From: Atopsyche davidsoni | Lineage: Eukaryota > Arthropoda > Insecta > Trichoptera > Hydrobiosidae | Direction of reading: 5' to 3' | Length of the DNA stretch: 64,000 bases | NCBI GenBank assembly: GCA_022113835.1 | Contig: JAILWY010000018.1 | Location: 9,153,001 to 9,217,000, forward strand | Part shown: positions 1 through 11,520 of the stretch, piece after piece | Numbering within the stretch: position 1 is the first letter of the stretch | Layout of the letters: each line of letters begins with the position of its first letter | The notes under the pieces: generated by a model | Database searches by the model: none | What the model saw: only the letters and a program-made list of their open reading frames with translations | What the model was told of the DNA's origin: nothing | Translations under genes and position numbers: made by a program

Positions 1-514
1 TACTCTTTTTTTGTAACATTTGGAATAATTACGATCGGTTTATTTTTGTTTCATTTTTTTAATCGCATTTTTTATAAACATCTTTGACGCGAAAAGAACG
101 CTAAAACAAAATCTCAAATGTGTTATATACTAAAAGCTTAACGTGCAGTTTTATTAGTAATAAATATAAACAATTTTCTCTATTTAACCAATTCCTTATT
201 CTGAAACAAACATAAATTTCCGTTGTAGTACTTCTTAAAACGATATAAATAATTCTACACGTCACGATTCGTTCAAAAGGTAAATTCGATTTTATAGAAA
301 TTTGTTTTTTGAATTTACTTCATATTTTTAGGTTATATATTGAAGTAATGTATTATATCTAGTTTACAAATATTTTATTCAAGTGTCTTTTCATCACGAG
401 GGGCTAGTTTCTATACCAGCGCCAATACTAAGTTTTACCCAGCAGTGCTCGAGCCATGTGTGAAAATAAATAGCAACCGAGCACACAACGGTGCCGTCGT
501 GTGTTTAATTGAAA
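1..514. other. 5' flank and probable 5' UTR of the KLHL10 gene
   Basis: AT-rich DNA upstream of the first kelch-like exon. I see no convincing TATA/initiator pair, no open frame and no repeat. The last part, from about 400, probably includes promoter and 5' UTR because the composition rises in GC towards the first ATG. The transcription start cannot be placed from the sequence. Confidence 0.5.
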
Positions 515-3500
515 ATGAAGACAAATGCGTGTCCTGTTCGGTCCTTGCAGCTGATGGGCGATGGCGGCGAGCGCGGGGGGAGTAGCGGCGCGGGGGCTGG
601 GGCGGGGGCGGGGGAGGCGGAGGCCGCGGCGGCCATGTGCTCGGGGGCGGGCTGCCTCTCCGTGGAGTCCCTGCAGGCCCTGCAGCGCCTGCGCGAGCAC
701 CGCCTGCTGTGCGACGCCGTGGTGCGCGCCAACGACGGCGTCGCCTTCTCCGTGCACCGCGCCATCCTCTCCGCCTCCAGTCCTTACTTCCTGTTAGTGT
801 GCTCAACCTTGCTTCCCATCCTCATGTTCGATCACCAAACATTTTATGTTGGCTCTCTCTACACCTTCTAGATAGATATATAGAGATATATATTCTTCTC
901 CACTACCGGAGATCTCAACTGTTCGAAGATCGGAAATCTTTTAATAGAGATGACGTTTTTTAGGTATAACGACTCTTTTTCATGCATCATCGTAGCTGTC
1001 CGAAAGCTCATTCATCATAAGACATATTATAATAATTTATTGGTATGATGACACTTAGTGCTACTGAATGCCTTCCAGTGCTATGTTTACTACGACGCTG
1101 CACTCTCGGGAGCAGAGTGACGTGACCCTGGAGGGGGTTCGTTCGGAGATGCTGCAGTTGCTGATAGAGTACGCTTACTCCCGCAAGGTGGCCATCACGC
1201 AGGCTAACGTCCAAGAGCTTCTCGTTACTGCTGACTATCTCTGCTTCCTCGGCGTCTTGCAGCTTTGCTGCGATTACCTCAAGGCTACACTCAAACCTGT
1301 CAACTGTCTCGGAACCATGCTATTTGCAAGGTAATGATTCTTGTAATTTCCACTTTCTACTGATTGAGTATTTATAGAATAGAGAAAAATATTGTTCTTC
1401 TTCAAATACTGTTAAACCAGATATGTTTCACATATTTCAAAAAATTAACTTTGTATCAACCTAGGTTGACCAAAGATTTTAATACTTCAATTGCCCTCAG
1501 TGAATTTAACTTTTTTCTTTGTTATGCATTCAAAATTTACTAAATATTATACATGGAAGTCCCTCAGAATGAATTGTAGTACATTTTTGTATTTTATTAA
1601 TTCTTTCAGAAACTACTTTTGCCTGGAACTGGAGATGAACGCGCGTCTCTTCACTCTGAGACACTTCGTGGCGGTGAGCGTGGAGAGCCAGGAGTTTCTG
1701 CGGCTGCCGGCCGAGGAGGTGCGCGCCCTGCTGGCCGAGGACGAGCTGAACGCGCGCACCGAGGAGGCCGTGTGGGACGCCGCCCTGCGCTGGGTGCAGC
1801 ACGACCCCAGCACGCGCCGCCACCACCTCATAGGCCTCATGTCCTACATCCGCCTGGGGCTGCTCGACACCCAGGTACAGAGCTGCGTCAGCGGGGCTCG
1901 CTCATGGCAAATTAGCTTCTTTCATTTTCTAAGACAAATAAGAAGGTCAAATTTTAAAACCGTGGATTTGATCGAAAATTTATTTATAAATATTGTATGA
2001 TTTCTAATATTATTTTAATATTTTTCTGTGTTGAAGGTATTTTTAGAAAAAGTTAAGAATCATCCCTACGTATCCGGAAACGAATCTTCCCGCCCCATCA
2101 TCATAGAGACGCTCAAGTTCATGTACGACCTGGAGACGATAGCCCAGCGAGACGGAGAGGTGGTCACCCCCAAGCTGGCGCGCCCCCGCGTGCCGCACGA
2201 AGTTCTCTTCGCTCTGGGTGGCTGGAGTGGAGGCTCTCCGACGGCGTTTATAGAAACCTATGATACTAGAGCAGACCGGTGGATAAAGGTACCCGCCTCA
2301 ACCGTCAAAATGGTATGAATGTAAAAATATGACGAGTAAACCATTTGCATAGACGGTACGGTGATATATCTACTAGTACTATAAAATATTATAATTAAAT
2401 TTTTGTGAAAACTAATCAATGCACTGTTTTTTTAAATTATCACTAACTTAAAGTTAACTTTTTCTTGTTTGGGTATTTTAAATTGTGGTATTATATTATT
2501 AAAACAATTTTTATAATTCTAAAATATACAGATTAAGTTTGTATTCACCAAGATCAGATATTTGTTTTGATGTCTTAAATGTTTCTTGTCTGGTCTTAAA
2601 TAGTTTACAAATTCATTACAGAAGTATACATATATTATGCTCTTCCTTTTGTTAGTAATGTTTATATTTTCATTCAGGTGGAAGAAGTTGATCCAGCCGG
2701 TCCGAGAGCTTATCACGGAACGGCAGTCATCGGCTACTCGATTTACGTCATCGGTGGTTTTGACGGTAGCGACTATTTCAACTCGTGTCGCTGTTTTGAC
2801 GCTGTCACTAAGGGTTGGAAAGAGGTCTGTCAATGTTCCGTTTTTAATGATATTTCATCAAGCGACGCCGGTTAAATCTGGGAGCGTGATACAACTGTAT
2901 CGATGAGCAGGTAGCTCCCATGAACGCGCGGCGGTGTTACGTGTCCGTAGCCGTGCTGGGCGAGACAGTCTACGCCATGGGTGGCTACGACGGCCACCAC
3001 CGCCAGCGCTCCGCCGAGAAGTACTGCCGCCGAACTAACCAGTGGTCCCTGGTGGCTTCCATGAACGCGCAGCGGTCGGACGCCAGCGCCTGCACCATGG
3101 ACAGTGAGTCTACTTTTAAAACACGAATGTAATTTATTATCAAATATAACCAAAGTGCAAAAAACATTTTGACTCGGTATTTTTTTGTCAATAAAACAAG
3201 TATACTTTTACTAGTCAAATTATACTCTTAATTCAATCGCCTGTAAAAATATTAAAAGTATTGACCGATTCAAAAATAATTGCTTTTTTGTAGATAAAAT
3301 ATACATTACGGGAGGATTCAACGGCCAGGATTGCATGAGCAGCGTGGAGGTGTACGACTCGGCGATGGACCAATGGACCAACATCGCGTCCATGAACTCC
3401 CGCCGCTCTGGGGTGTCTTGCATAGCCTATCATAGCAAGGTAGCAATGGCAATAAATAAATTTATATTTAATAAATGAATAATTTGGCTTATTTCATTGA

Positions 3501-4635
3501 AGTAGTTTACTTTTATCATCGTATTTCTTTATATTAGAAATAATTGGTACATAAATATAACTCATCATCTCGCCTGTTATTTATCAACCTGTCGTGGACC
3601 ATAATCAATAAGGGGAATGTTTACTGAAGTATCATCGGTGTTGTTCAGGTGTACGTGATAGGCGGCTTCAACGGAGTGTCCCGCATGGCGTCGGGCGAAA
3701 TGTTCGACCCGGCCTCGGGGCTCTGGAGTCCCGTGCCTGACATGTACAACCAGCGCTCTAACTTTGCCATCGAGGTCATCGACGAGATGATCTTCGCCAT
3801 TGGAGGCTTCAACGGCGTCACCACCACCCCGCATGTGGAGTGCTATGATGATAAGACAAACCAATGGTAATGATATGTGGTTATATTCAAGATTGTTTAG
3901 CTATATTTTTTCATGTATCACAGTATTTTTGCTTTAGATAATTACTATTGAAGTTAAAGAAAATAATATAACGAAACCGATTAAATTTTTCAATATAATC
4001 CATGTAACTAAAATGAGTTTTACTATTATATATAATTAATACAATACTTTGTTTTTTACGAAAGCTTTTGATTTTGAAATTGACAGATGTTTTTAAAGAA
4101 TAAAACATCTTTTTTTTTAATATGGTTATAAATTAAACGCTGTGTTATTTCAGGTATGAAGCCACTGACATGCTGCTGTATCGCTCGGCGCTGTCTGCTT
4201 CGGTCATCATGGGGCTGCCTAACGTGAGGGACTACATCTACCAGTACAGAGAAGGGCTCATGGAAGAGAAGCGGCGCATGCTCACGGCGGCCGCCCCTAG
4301 ACCCCCGGGGCCTCCGCCCCCACCCATGCCACCCATGCTCGATGTGAGTATATTCATTAACTAAATAACTCTCAGTAGCAAAGAGACACGATGCATCTAG
4401 TCCGCAATTAAAAAAAAAACTTTTTGGATTTGCAGAGACAAATTTCAACCATTCGATGAAATTAAGAAAAATTCTTCATATATATTAAGACCGTAAAAAT
4501 AATAATTATGATGTATTTAATATATACGAATACTCGTTTAAATATACGTTTGAAGTATACAAATTTAAACTTCCATTTCAGTTTCAACCCACAGAAGAGA
4601 CTGAAGATGTCGTTGAAGATGAGATAACGCCCTAG
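515..4635 (+). CDS. Klhl10: Kelch-like protein 10 (BTB-BACK-kelch CUL3 adaptor), ten exons
   Basis: Substrate adaptor of a CUL3 ubiquitin ligase. KLHL10 proteins act in male germ cells, and in Drosophila spermatids they promote caspase activation (family knowledge). Exons read from frame continuity and GT-AG borders: 515-792, 1079-1330, 1610-1874, 2037-2288, 2678-2824, 2911-3103, 3294-3439, 3649-3866, 4154-4343, 4582-4635 (TAG), giving about 664 residues, a little longer than vertebrate KLHL10. Domains: Gly/Ala-rich N terminus (1-45), BTB (about 55-165, exons 1-2), BACK (about 177-300, exons 3-4), then six kelch repeats (about 321-600) with the double-glycine cores ALGGW, VIGGFDG, AMGGYDG, ITGGFNG, VIGGFNG and AIGGFNG. 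The KLHL10-like stretches RAYHGTAV, NARRCYVSVAVL and RSNFAIEVID make the subfamily call strong. A proline tract (exon 9) and an acidic end (exon 10) form the tail. The start at 515 is the first in-frame ATG. The ATG at 635 (MCSGAG) is an alternative that drops the low-complexity head. Repeat 3 reads EKYC where the family usually has Tyr-Asp. Confidence 0.95.
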
Positions 4636-6582
4636 ATTTTATTTTTGTGGTTATAAAATATCTAAATTATTACAACTAAAATTTCAAACTGTGATATTTG
4701 TAAATAGTATTTTGTATGCGAGTTTATCATATTTTTTTGGTTCGTTTATACCTAGTTGAACTATATGTTCACTGTAAACAAAAAATGTAATTGTCTTTTG
4801 TTAAAATTATAGATTAACATATCATAAATTTTCTTTTCTAAAAGATTCAAATTTTTCAATTTATACATATATATTTTTTAATAATTTTCTTAATGGAGTC
4901 GCTGATCCAAATGTAAATTGAATGTTTTAAGATCGGCTGCAACATGCGACCTAACTTGTATATAAAGTAAGCATTCAGAAAAAATAATTGTGTATAATAT
5001 AAAATTAATGTAGTTTTTAATTATCATATATGATTAAATATTTGTATTTGTAACTATTTTTTACCTAAACTAAGCTTATTTCTCCGATATAATACAGAAT
5101 AGGTGCAAATTTGAATCTTGAATAACAGGGCTTTACTTATTTCTCAAATTATTTTCATTTCTCTCGGTGATTACTCATTATACCAGGATAAAATCGAATT
5201 AGACCAAGAAAAGCTTCTTGGCAATGTGACATAGTATTTTCACCCCAATCGTGCAAACACAAAACAGGCGGTTTCTGAAAATTAATAACACTATCAACAC
5301 ATCGAAAAAGTCAAATAGAATATGCAATATTTACTCTAAGGGTAAACTCAGTATGGTTAGTTGGACAGATTTATCCAGCTGCGGTGTTAATATCACATGT
5401 TCTCGGCGGTGGCTGCCCTCTAGGAAGCGGGGGTAAGCGGACGCCCACAACTACACGTGCTATAGTATGTATATTGAATTAGACATGACAATCAAGAACT
5501 TGCTCGTCAATGTTCACAATAAACACAATCGGTTTAATCAGTACACATTAAAAAAGTTACAAATACTATAAAATTAAGCGTTTATGTGGATTGAAATTCT
5601 AATTCAATGAAATCTATGTAAATTGATATTTCCTTTTCTTCGCTGAGGATCATTTTTCATCGCTTAGTTTAAAAGGAGAAGAAGAAGAAGTGAAAGTAGG
5701 ACTTGCAGAGTTAATATTTTTTTAAATTATGTACTATTAGCTGGAAATAATACGAGTCTTAAAATACTTGGAAACTGTTGGAAATTGCCGGAGAGCATGA
5801 CAGATGTATGCATTCATTGAATGGTTATTATATTCTGTGCAGTAAATGCTTCCATTGGAAACGTCAACATCCATGCTAAATATAATTATACCCTATCTGC
5901 TTTTGAACAAGTTGTAAATGCGGAATATGAAAACATTCGATGATTCAACGAGCAAACATATATAATCACGATACAGTGAATATATAAACACATCAGAAAA
6001 ATTAATAATGTTGTTTTGCATGTTTCTACAAATTGTAAACATTATTTTGAATTATTAATATGCAAGTAATACATTCTTTTAATCGCAAGTTTGAAAAATG
6101 CATAGAATATATGTACATTAGAAGGTTGTATAATATAAATAGATATAAAATTGTTTTTTTTTTATGAAAATTTTTGCATATACTTCCACTTTTGGTAGAC
6201 TCATTGATTTCTAGTAAGTATTGATGTTTCTATTGCATCGCTATTTTAGAGATACAAATTCTTTTTGTGCAGAAAAATTTTAACTCGTGAGTAATAAATA
6301 ATGGAAATAATATATCTACACTATTCACAGCACCTACCTGTCAAATTGGCCACACGTAAGGTGCAGTATGCATCGTTACATTTATAATAACAAAAAATCT
6401 ATTTCAATAGATCATCCCATTTGGAAAATAAAAAAATCACACGTGTGCAAAAAATAATGAAAAGTGGAACACGGGAGTAGCGCACGAGGAAGCTCGGCGC
6501 GGGGGGCGCGAGTGTGCGTGCGTTAATCGTCACAAAAAGCCGTCGGGGTGTGTTGGTGGCAGCAGCAGGGTGCGGCGCGGGC
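4636..6582. other. KLHL10 3' region and AT-rich intergenic DNA
   Basis: The first few hundred bases after the TAG at 4633-4635 are presumably 3' UTR, but many AT-rich hexamers make the cleavage site uncertain. The rest is AT-rich with no credible exon. A palindromic CACACGTGTG lies at 6438-6447, a possible Hairy/E(spl)-type or other bHLH E-box, about 135 bp before the Su(H) pair at 6583. Confidence 0.5.
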
Positions 6583-6631
6583 CGTGGGAGCCGGCCTGCG
6601 CCCGCGGTTCCCATGCCGACACGGCACCTGC
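6583..6631 (+). promoter_or_regulatory. Su(H) paired site plus proneural E-box (candidate Notch enhancer)
   Basis: CGTGGGAG at 6583-6590 and TTCCCATG at 6608-6615 both fit the Su(H) consensus YRTGDGAD. They point head to head with a 17-bp spacer, as in Drosophila E(spl) SPS elements. CACCTGC at 6625-6631 is the reverse complement of GCAGGTG, a match to the proneural A site RCAGSTG. The element is about 2.5 kb upstream of the TATA box at 9049 and no closer promoter is visible, so it would act as an enhancer of the 9249-9960 gene or of the complex. The identification rests only on motif match. Confidence 0.6.
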
Positions 6632-6680
6632 CTACCCACACCTACCCACACCTACCCACACCTACCCACACCTACCCACT
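6631..6680. repeat. Tandem repeat, 10-bp unit x5
   Basis: Five near-perfect head-to-tail copies of cctacccaca, the last differing in its final base. It starts directly at the end of the proneural E-box at 6625-6631. Open frames across it are low-complexity Pro/Thr translations with no sign of being genes. Confidence 0.9.
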
Positions 6681-8622
6681 CCGGCCCGCTCATCTAGACC
6701 TGTTGCTTGTGTGTAAAGGTTAAAGACTCGGTGTTAATGTAAACAATACAAATCACTCACCCTTGAAGCTCACTGTAAATGTACTTAAACATTTTTTTTG
6801 TAAGCGTACACATTGAAGCACTAATAGCGTAAGCACGCCGTGCATGCCGTCAAGCGAACGCTAGAATATCGTATACGCCATACATTTTAATGTAAGTAAT
6901 GTTTTTAATTATTGTTTTAAATTTATCATAAATTAAATAAATTTATCAAATTAATTAAATGTCTCACGCTGTAGTAAATATTCAAATTTTTAATACTCGC
7001 TTTTATTAAAAATCTATTATGGGTTCGATATTTTTTTAAATTATGTATAAAATATGCAAGTCTACGTAAAAAGTTTTAGTTTAATTTTGTAATAGTAATT
7101 TTTAATATATCTACATATCTGCAAGTCAATAAATATTCCAAAAGTATTAAGATGACTGTCTACTCGAGCCTGTCCACGAGTAGGCAGTGAAAAACAATAT
7201 GCACGTGTTCCTTACTTTCGTAGCAAACACCGAGAGAAAACAACAATAATACATTTCTGTAACGTTCACATCTCAAAAGGGTTCGATACAATTGAAAATC
7301 CTCTCCTGTGCACATTGTACTACATTAAAATGAAACCGAAAAGGTCTACCTGCTTTTTGTGGTGCATAAAGGGGGTGAAACACAATAGGAGACGAATAAT
7401 TGGGGCAAGACGCAAGGGTGTGCTGTACTTGTATTGAGGGTAAGTTTGCTGGCAGTGCGCCGGTCACGTTTCGTGATTTCGGGGCTGATGAGGGTGCATC
7501 GGAGCTCGGCAATACTAATTATTCTACCTGCTTATTACAGTACAGGTATTTTCTGTCCCGTTTGATTGTGGGGGGATGTAGCCTCTGGTAAATATTTTTT
7601 ACCCAAATTACTTTTTTAAAAGATTTTTTATATTTAAAAAAATAAAAGTCTTAATCGATACCTAAAAATTCAAATAAATACTATATTTAAGCAATTATAA
7701 TATATGAGAACACATATTTTAATGTTAATACATTTTTTTTTTTAAATATTTGTTAAATTAACAAAAGGATTATTATCTCCCTGTATTTAAATATATTTTT
7801 ACTATTATTCATTCAAAATACGGAATCTCAAAAGTAGGTTTTTAAATATAAGCAAAGAACAATTTCGAAATACATATATAGCATATAGATTATTATAAAA
7901 ACAGCCAACAATACATATCTAGAACAAACAAAACATACATAAATTTACGTTTACATAAAAAATCATTGGCAAACAGACTAAATAAATGTATGGCAACATC
8001 TGGAAATGTATTCCAAATTCTTACTTCAGATATTTAACGAGCGCTTTGCTTCCAAACTGTCAATTTTCTCAATAAGTTAATGTTCCACATGACAGTTATC
8101 CACTTGCGTGAAGGCATTTTCATTATTAATTGAACGCACTTCCTTTACCGGACAAGACGGCGTAACGTGGATGTACTGACACACTCGCACGAGAGGCTGC
8201 AGAGGCCGTGCTTCGGCGCACACCTGTGGAGGTGAGGACTGACCGCACAAACACACGCGCATCCTCCCCGGGGGAGTCTACCGGATCGGCCAGAGACATG
8301 CTACACCTCTGCCAGCTTCTTGAAAGTACAACCTTAGACTTCATAAATTATTTATTATCGGTTCATAATGCTGTAACCATAACTTCTTAAAAAACTACAA
8401 ACAATTAAATGAGTCTTTTTTAACAGATTCCAGTTGGTGCATGTTCATTTTTAAACTCACGCGTATAATTTGAATAAAAACAAACATCCTTTTACCTAAC
8501 TTATAATTGGCTAAATATAAGATGGAAAAATAAACTTTAGAAAATAGATAAAGAAACAATATCGGTTTTTTTACTTTAAAAGTTATGATTTGATTATTTG
8601 TTTTATATTTACGGATGTAAAG
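6681..8622. other. Intergenic DNA with two GC-raised islands
   Basis: Mostly AT-rich. Two stretches, about 7390-7590 and 8095-8340, are distinctly richer in GC and less repetitive, so they could be regulatory modules for the downstream gene. The second contains CACCTGT at 8221-8227 (ACAGGTG on the other strand), a proneural-type E-box. The short frames here overlap on both strands and lack homology or start context, so I see no gene. Confidence 0.4.
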
Positions 8623-8630
8623 TTCACACA
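8623..8630 (-). promoter_or_regulatory. Candidate single Su(H) site
   Basis: TTCACACA, which is TGTGTGAA on the minus strand, fits YRTGDGAD. It lies about 420 bp upstream of the TATA box of the two-exon gene. No partner site at SPS spacing is present. A single site of this type can occur by chance. Confidence 0.35.
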
Positions 8631-8897
8631 ATGTAGATTTTACAATAAATCCATATTGTGAGCTCAAAAGAGTTTTTGAAAATATGTGACACATTATGCA
8701 TTAATCAAACTGAACATTCGTGATGCTATCCGAAAAAACGTAATAACTACTGAAAGTTCTCAGTATACAAAACCTGAAAATTGCACTGTCGTATAATTCT
8801 TCCAAGTTTTTTCCGTTATCATGAAATCGAAAACCGCGGCGTCTTCCTAAGGCTGCCAGCAGCGAGGCGCGCGCCCGGCGTGCGTCTCGGCGCGCGG

Positions 8898-8992
8898 CCC
8901 GGAGCCCCGCCCGGAGCCCCCCGAGCCCCCCGGAGCCCCCCCTTAGCCCCCCCGGAGCCCCCCGGAGCCCCCCCGGAGCCCCCCCGGAGCCG
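8898..8992. repeat. C-rich imperfect repeat (CCCGGAGCCCC type) beside a promoter
   Basis: A run of imperfect copies of a ccccggagcc-like unit, with G-runs on the minus strand that could form G-quadruplexes. It ends about 57 bp before the TATA box at 9049. Open frames through it on both strands are Pro/Arg or Gly/Arg low complexity and not genes. Confidence 0.8.
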
Positions 8993-9048
8993 CGGCCGGA
9001 CGCGGCGCCGAGCACGCTTATGGCGCGAGCGGCGCGCGCGCGCCCGCC

Positions 9049-9084
9049 TATATAAGGGACCTGTCGCCCTCGCTCCAATCATTC
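9049..9084 (+). promoter_or_regulatory. Core promoter (TATA + initiator) of the two-exon gene
   Basis: TATATAA at 9049-9055 is followed by TCATTC at 9079-9084, a perfect arthropod initiator TCAKTY. The initiator A at 9081 is 32 bp after the first T of the TATA box, which is ideal spacing. The implied 5' UTR is 168 nt and contains no ATG before the start codon at 9249. Confidence 0.8.
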
Positions 9085-9248
9085 CCTTCGCGCTCTGCCT
9101 CTCGAGCGCATCGTCGCTTCCTACTGAGCTTTGCGCAGTCGATCTTTTGACAGAACGTATTTTTGTTTTGGTCGTGAATCTGACAGATTTCCACCAACAA
9201 ATATATATTTTTTAAATTGTATTTTTTAAACATCTAAATTTTTCAATC

Positions 9249-9960
9249 ATGTGCGTAGTCAAGGACGGCGAGTGCGTTTCATCTCCTGCCAAGGAAAAGC
9301 TTTCTGAACATCAAGCTTTTGAAGAAGTGCAAGCACCGAGATCGCCGTGGGCCAAGCTTCTTTTCCGTCAGGTATGTACATACTTTGTTAATATTTACTT
9401 GTAAATTTTAGTCGCCATGTTTTAAAAAATATATAATTTTCTGACGCTTTTTTATCTTTATTCGTATACACCACTTTATAAAAAAAATATTAGTAAAGTT
9501 TGATATGTGATGTGTGAGTTTTATATATTGTAGTTTTTATTTATCTGTATCTAATAGTTTGTGTTTTTTTTTCCAGGTTTCAAAACCAAAACTCCCCCGA
9601 AAAGTAACTTCTAGCGCCAAGGTGAATCTGAACAAGTACTGGTCAAAGTTCGGAGAGCTGATGGCCTCTCCGACTTCCAGTAAGAACACTCTATGCGACA
9701 GGCTCTCTAGGCTGTCAATCCAGAGAACTCACCACCATTCTGAAGCGAAGAAGAAGCTTTTCTTCGTGGATAATGGCAGACTCGACCCCTCCAACATGAA
9801 GCGGAGCAATGAAGACAGTATAATCGATGACTTGCTGAAAGAAGCCAGCAGTTTAAATAGATTCGAGCTTTTGGATGACGGAACCACCGAAGTCGATGAA
9901 AATTTGGCCAACGAGATCAGAGAAATCAGTTATCTTAGGCCGAGTAACATTATTTTTTAA
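9249..9960 (+). CDS. Unrecognised 168-aa basic protein with Bearded-type NxxNExxE motif, two exons
   Basis: Exons 9249-9371 (41 codons) and 9577-9960 (TAA at 9958-9960), joined in phase 0 across a 205-bp GT-AG intron with a long polypyrimidine tract. The start is the first ATG of the leader defined by the TATA/Inr at 9049-9084. I do not recognise the protein by overall similarity. Residues about 34-66 are rich in Lys/Arg with interspersed hydrophobics (WAKLLFRQ, then KPKLPRK), resembling the basic amphipathic stretch of Bearded proteins. Residues 150-157 read NLANEIRE, matching NxxNExxE, the Neuralized-binding type motif of that family. The family's PVHF..GTFFWTT block and DRWxQA end are absent, and the end is SNIIF. 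The 3' trailer carries GY, Brd and K boxes as in E(spl)-C transcripts, and the gene lies in the complex in the same direction. Inference: a divergent or fast-evolving Bearded-like Notch modulator. No signal peptide or membrane segment is seen. That it is a gene is likely; the family call is tentative. Confidence 0.82.
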
Positions 9961-11520
9961 ACGTAACAGTAAGTTTGACACATTTATAATTCTTAAATTT
10001 TAATCATAACTATTTTCAATTTCGTATCTTTAAATAAGTTTAGAATTATTTAGTTATATTTTTATTAATAAATAATTGTAGGGTTTTGCAATATTAGATG
10101 TAGCTTAATTATCACGAATAATAAATTAATTATTAAATACGAGTTACATTTACGCGTTTAAATTTTTTTTTTGTTCATTCAATTTATTTTGTTGTCTTAG
10201 TATCATTGTTATTGTGTAAGTAATATGATATTTTATCAATATCTATAAGTTTTAAAAAATATTAATGTGTAGTTTATAATGTAAATTTTAACAACCGTTT
10301 CGAAATCCAGGTCTTCCATTTGATAGCTACATAATATTATTTGTTTTACCTGTATACATAGAAACAGATAATATTTTTTTCGTTCCGCTTAATTTTTGTT
10401 TACAATAATACCGTTTTTAATCATTTGGTAAGAAAGCTTTAACATAATAATGCACATATAATTTAAGTTTGCACTTTATGTTATGATTTTTTTATTAACA
10501 ATTACAAACCACGCGGTAAGAAGTAATTGAATTCAATATATGTGTTTTTTATTCAGTTAGGCTATAAATAACTAATTATGTTAAATGTTTTGCCTCTATT
10601 TAGTTTTATTTGACAATCAACTGTCTTCCATATAGCATTAACAGTTTTATATTAATTCACGTTTTTTATTAAATATATATTTTTTATTGAAATGTTACTG
10701 ACTTTAATGAAGACTTACAGTTTATTTTATATCTAAAAAAAATACACATTTATTTCTTTTTCTTTTAAATTATACGAGTTCACAATTAAAAGAGTTTAAT
10801 ATCCTGATATAATTATATTATTAAAAAGCAAACCTGTGATAGTATTATAAATTATAACAAATGTTTAGTTTAATATCGATCGAGCTTTAATTATCTCTAT
10901 GTTAGTTGTGTAGTTTTGGATTTATCTTACATTAATATGTAATTTTTATCAGACTTCTTTAAATCAATTCTACAACAGAATGTTTTAATTTTTTTATTTC
11001 AAAACTTTTGTAAGTAGTGTTCAGATATGTAATTCATTTAAAAAGTATAGGTTATGTTTAAAATGCTATTTGATTGTTAATTACTATCTTTTTAATTGAT
11101 TAAGTAATTTCTAGGCCGAATGTGTCAATTTTAGTTAAGTCGTGTGTTTGCTTATATACTTAGTGCGAGCGTGGGAGAATTATTTTAAAGCGTGTCTTCC
11201 GCGAATCCGAAAGCTTTATTAGATATTAAATATTATGTTTAAGAGTATTTTTTTATAATGGAACGAATTGTATTGTATAGTTTTATTTTATTTTTTGCAC
11301 ATTTAACACATATTGCACGATACTTCGCCATGTTAATGTTGCTCAAATAAAGCTATGTGATTTGTTGCTTCATAATATAATTTGATTTTTTTATAATAAA
11401 TAAATTGTATCTTCTTGCATAATTAAGTTAATTATTTTTTAAGGTTTATATTAAAATTTAATGGATGTATCAATAAGTGATTTTCTGTGTTTTCTTAAAT
11501 TGTGATACTAACCATAACAA
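9961..11520 (+). promoter_or_regulatory. 3' UTR with GY, Brd and K boxes
   Basis: GY boxes (GTCTTCC) at 10311-10317, 10623-10629 and 11194-11200. Brd boxes (AGCTTTA) at 10883-10889 and 11212-11218. K boxes (TGTGAT) at 10834-10841 (full CTGTGATA), 11356-11361 and 11501-11507. In Drosophila these motifs bind seed regions of miR-7 (GY), miR-4/79 (Brd) and miR-2/11 (K) and lower E(spl)-C and Brd-C output. AATAAA at 11346-11351 is one possible poly(A) signal, which would leave the last two K boxes at or beyond the transcript end. Several earlier AT-rich hexamers are also possible, so the true end is uncertain. Confidence 0.7.
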
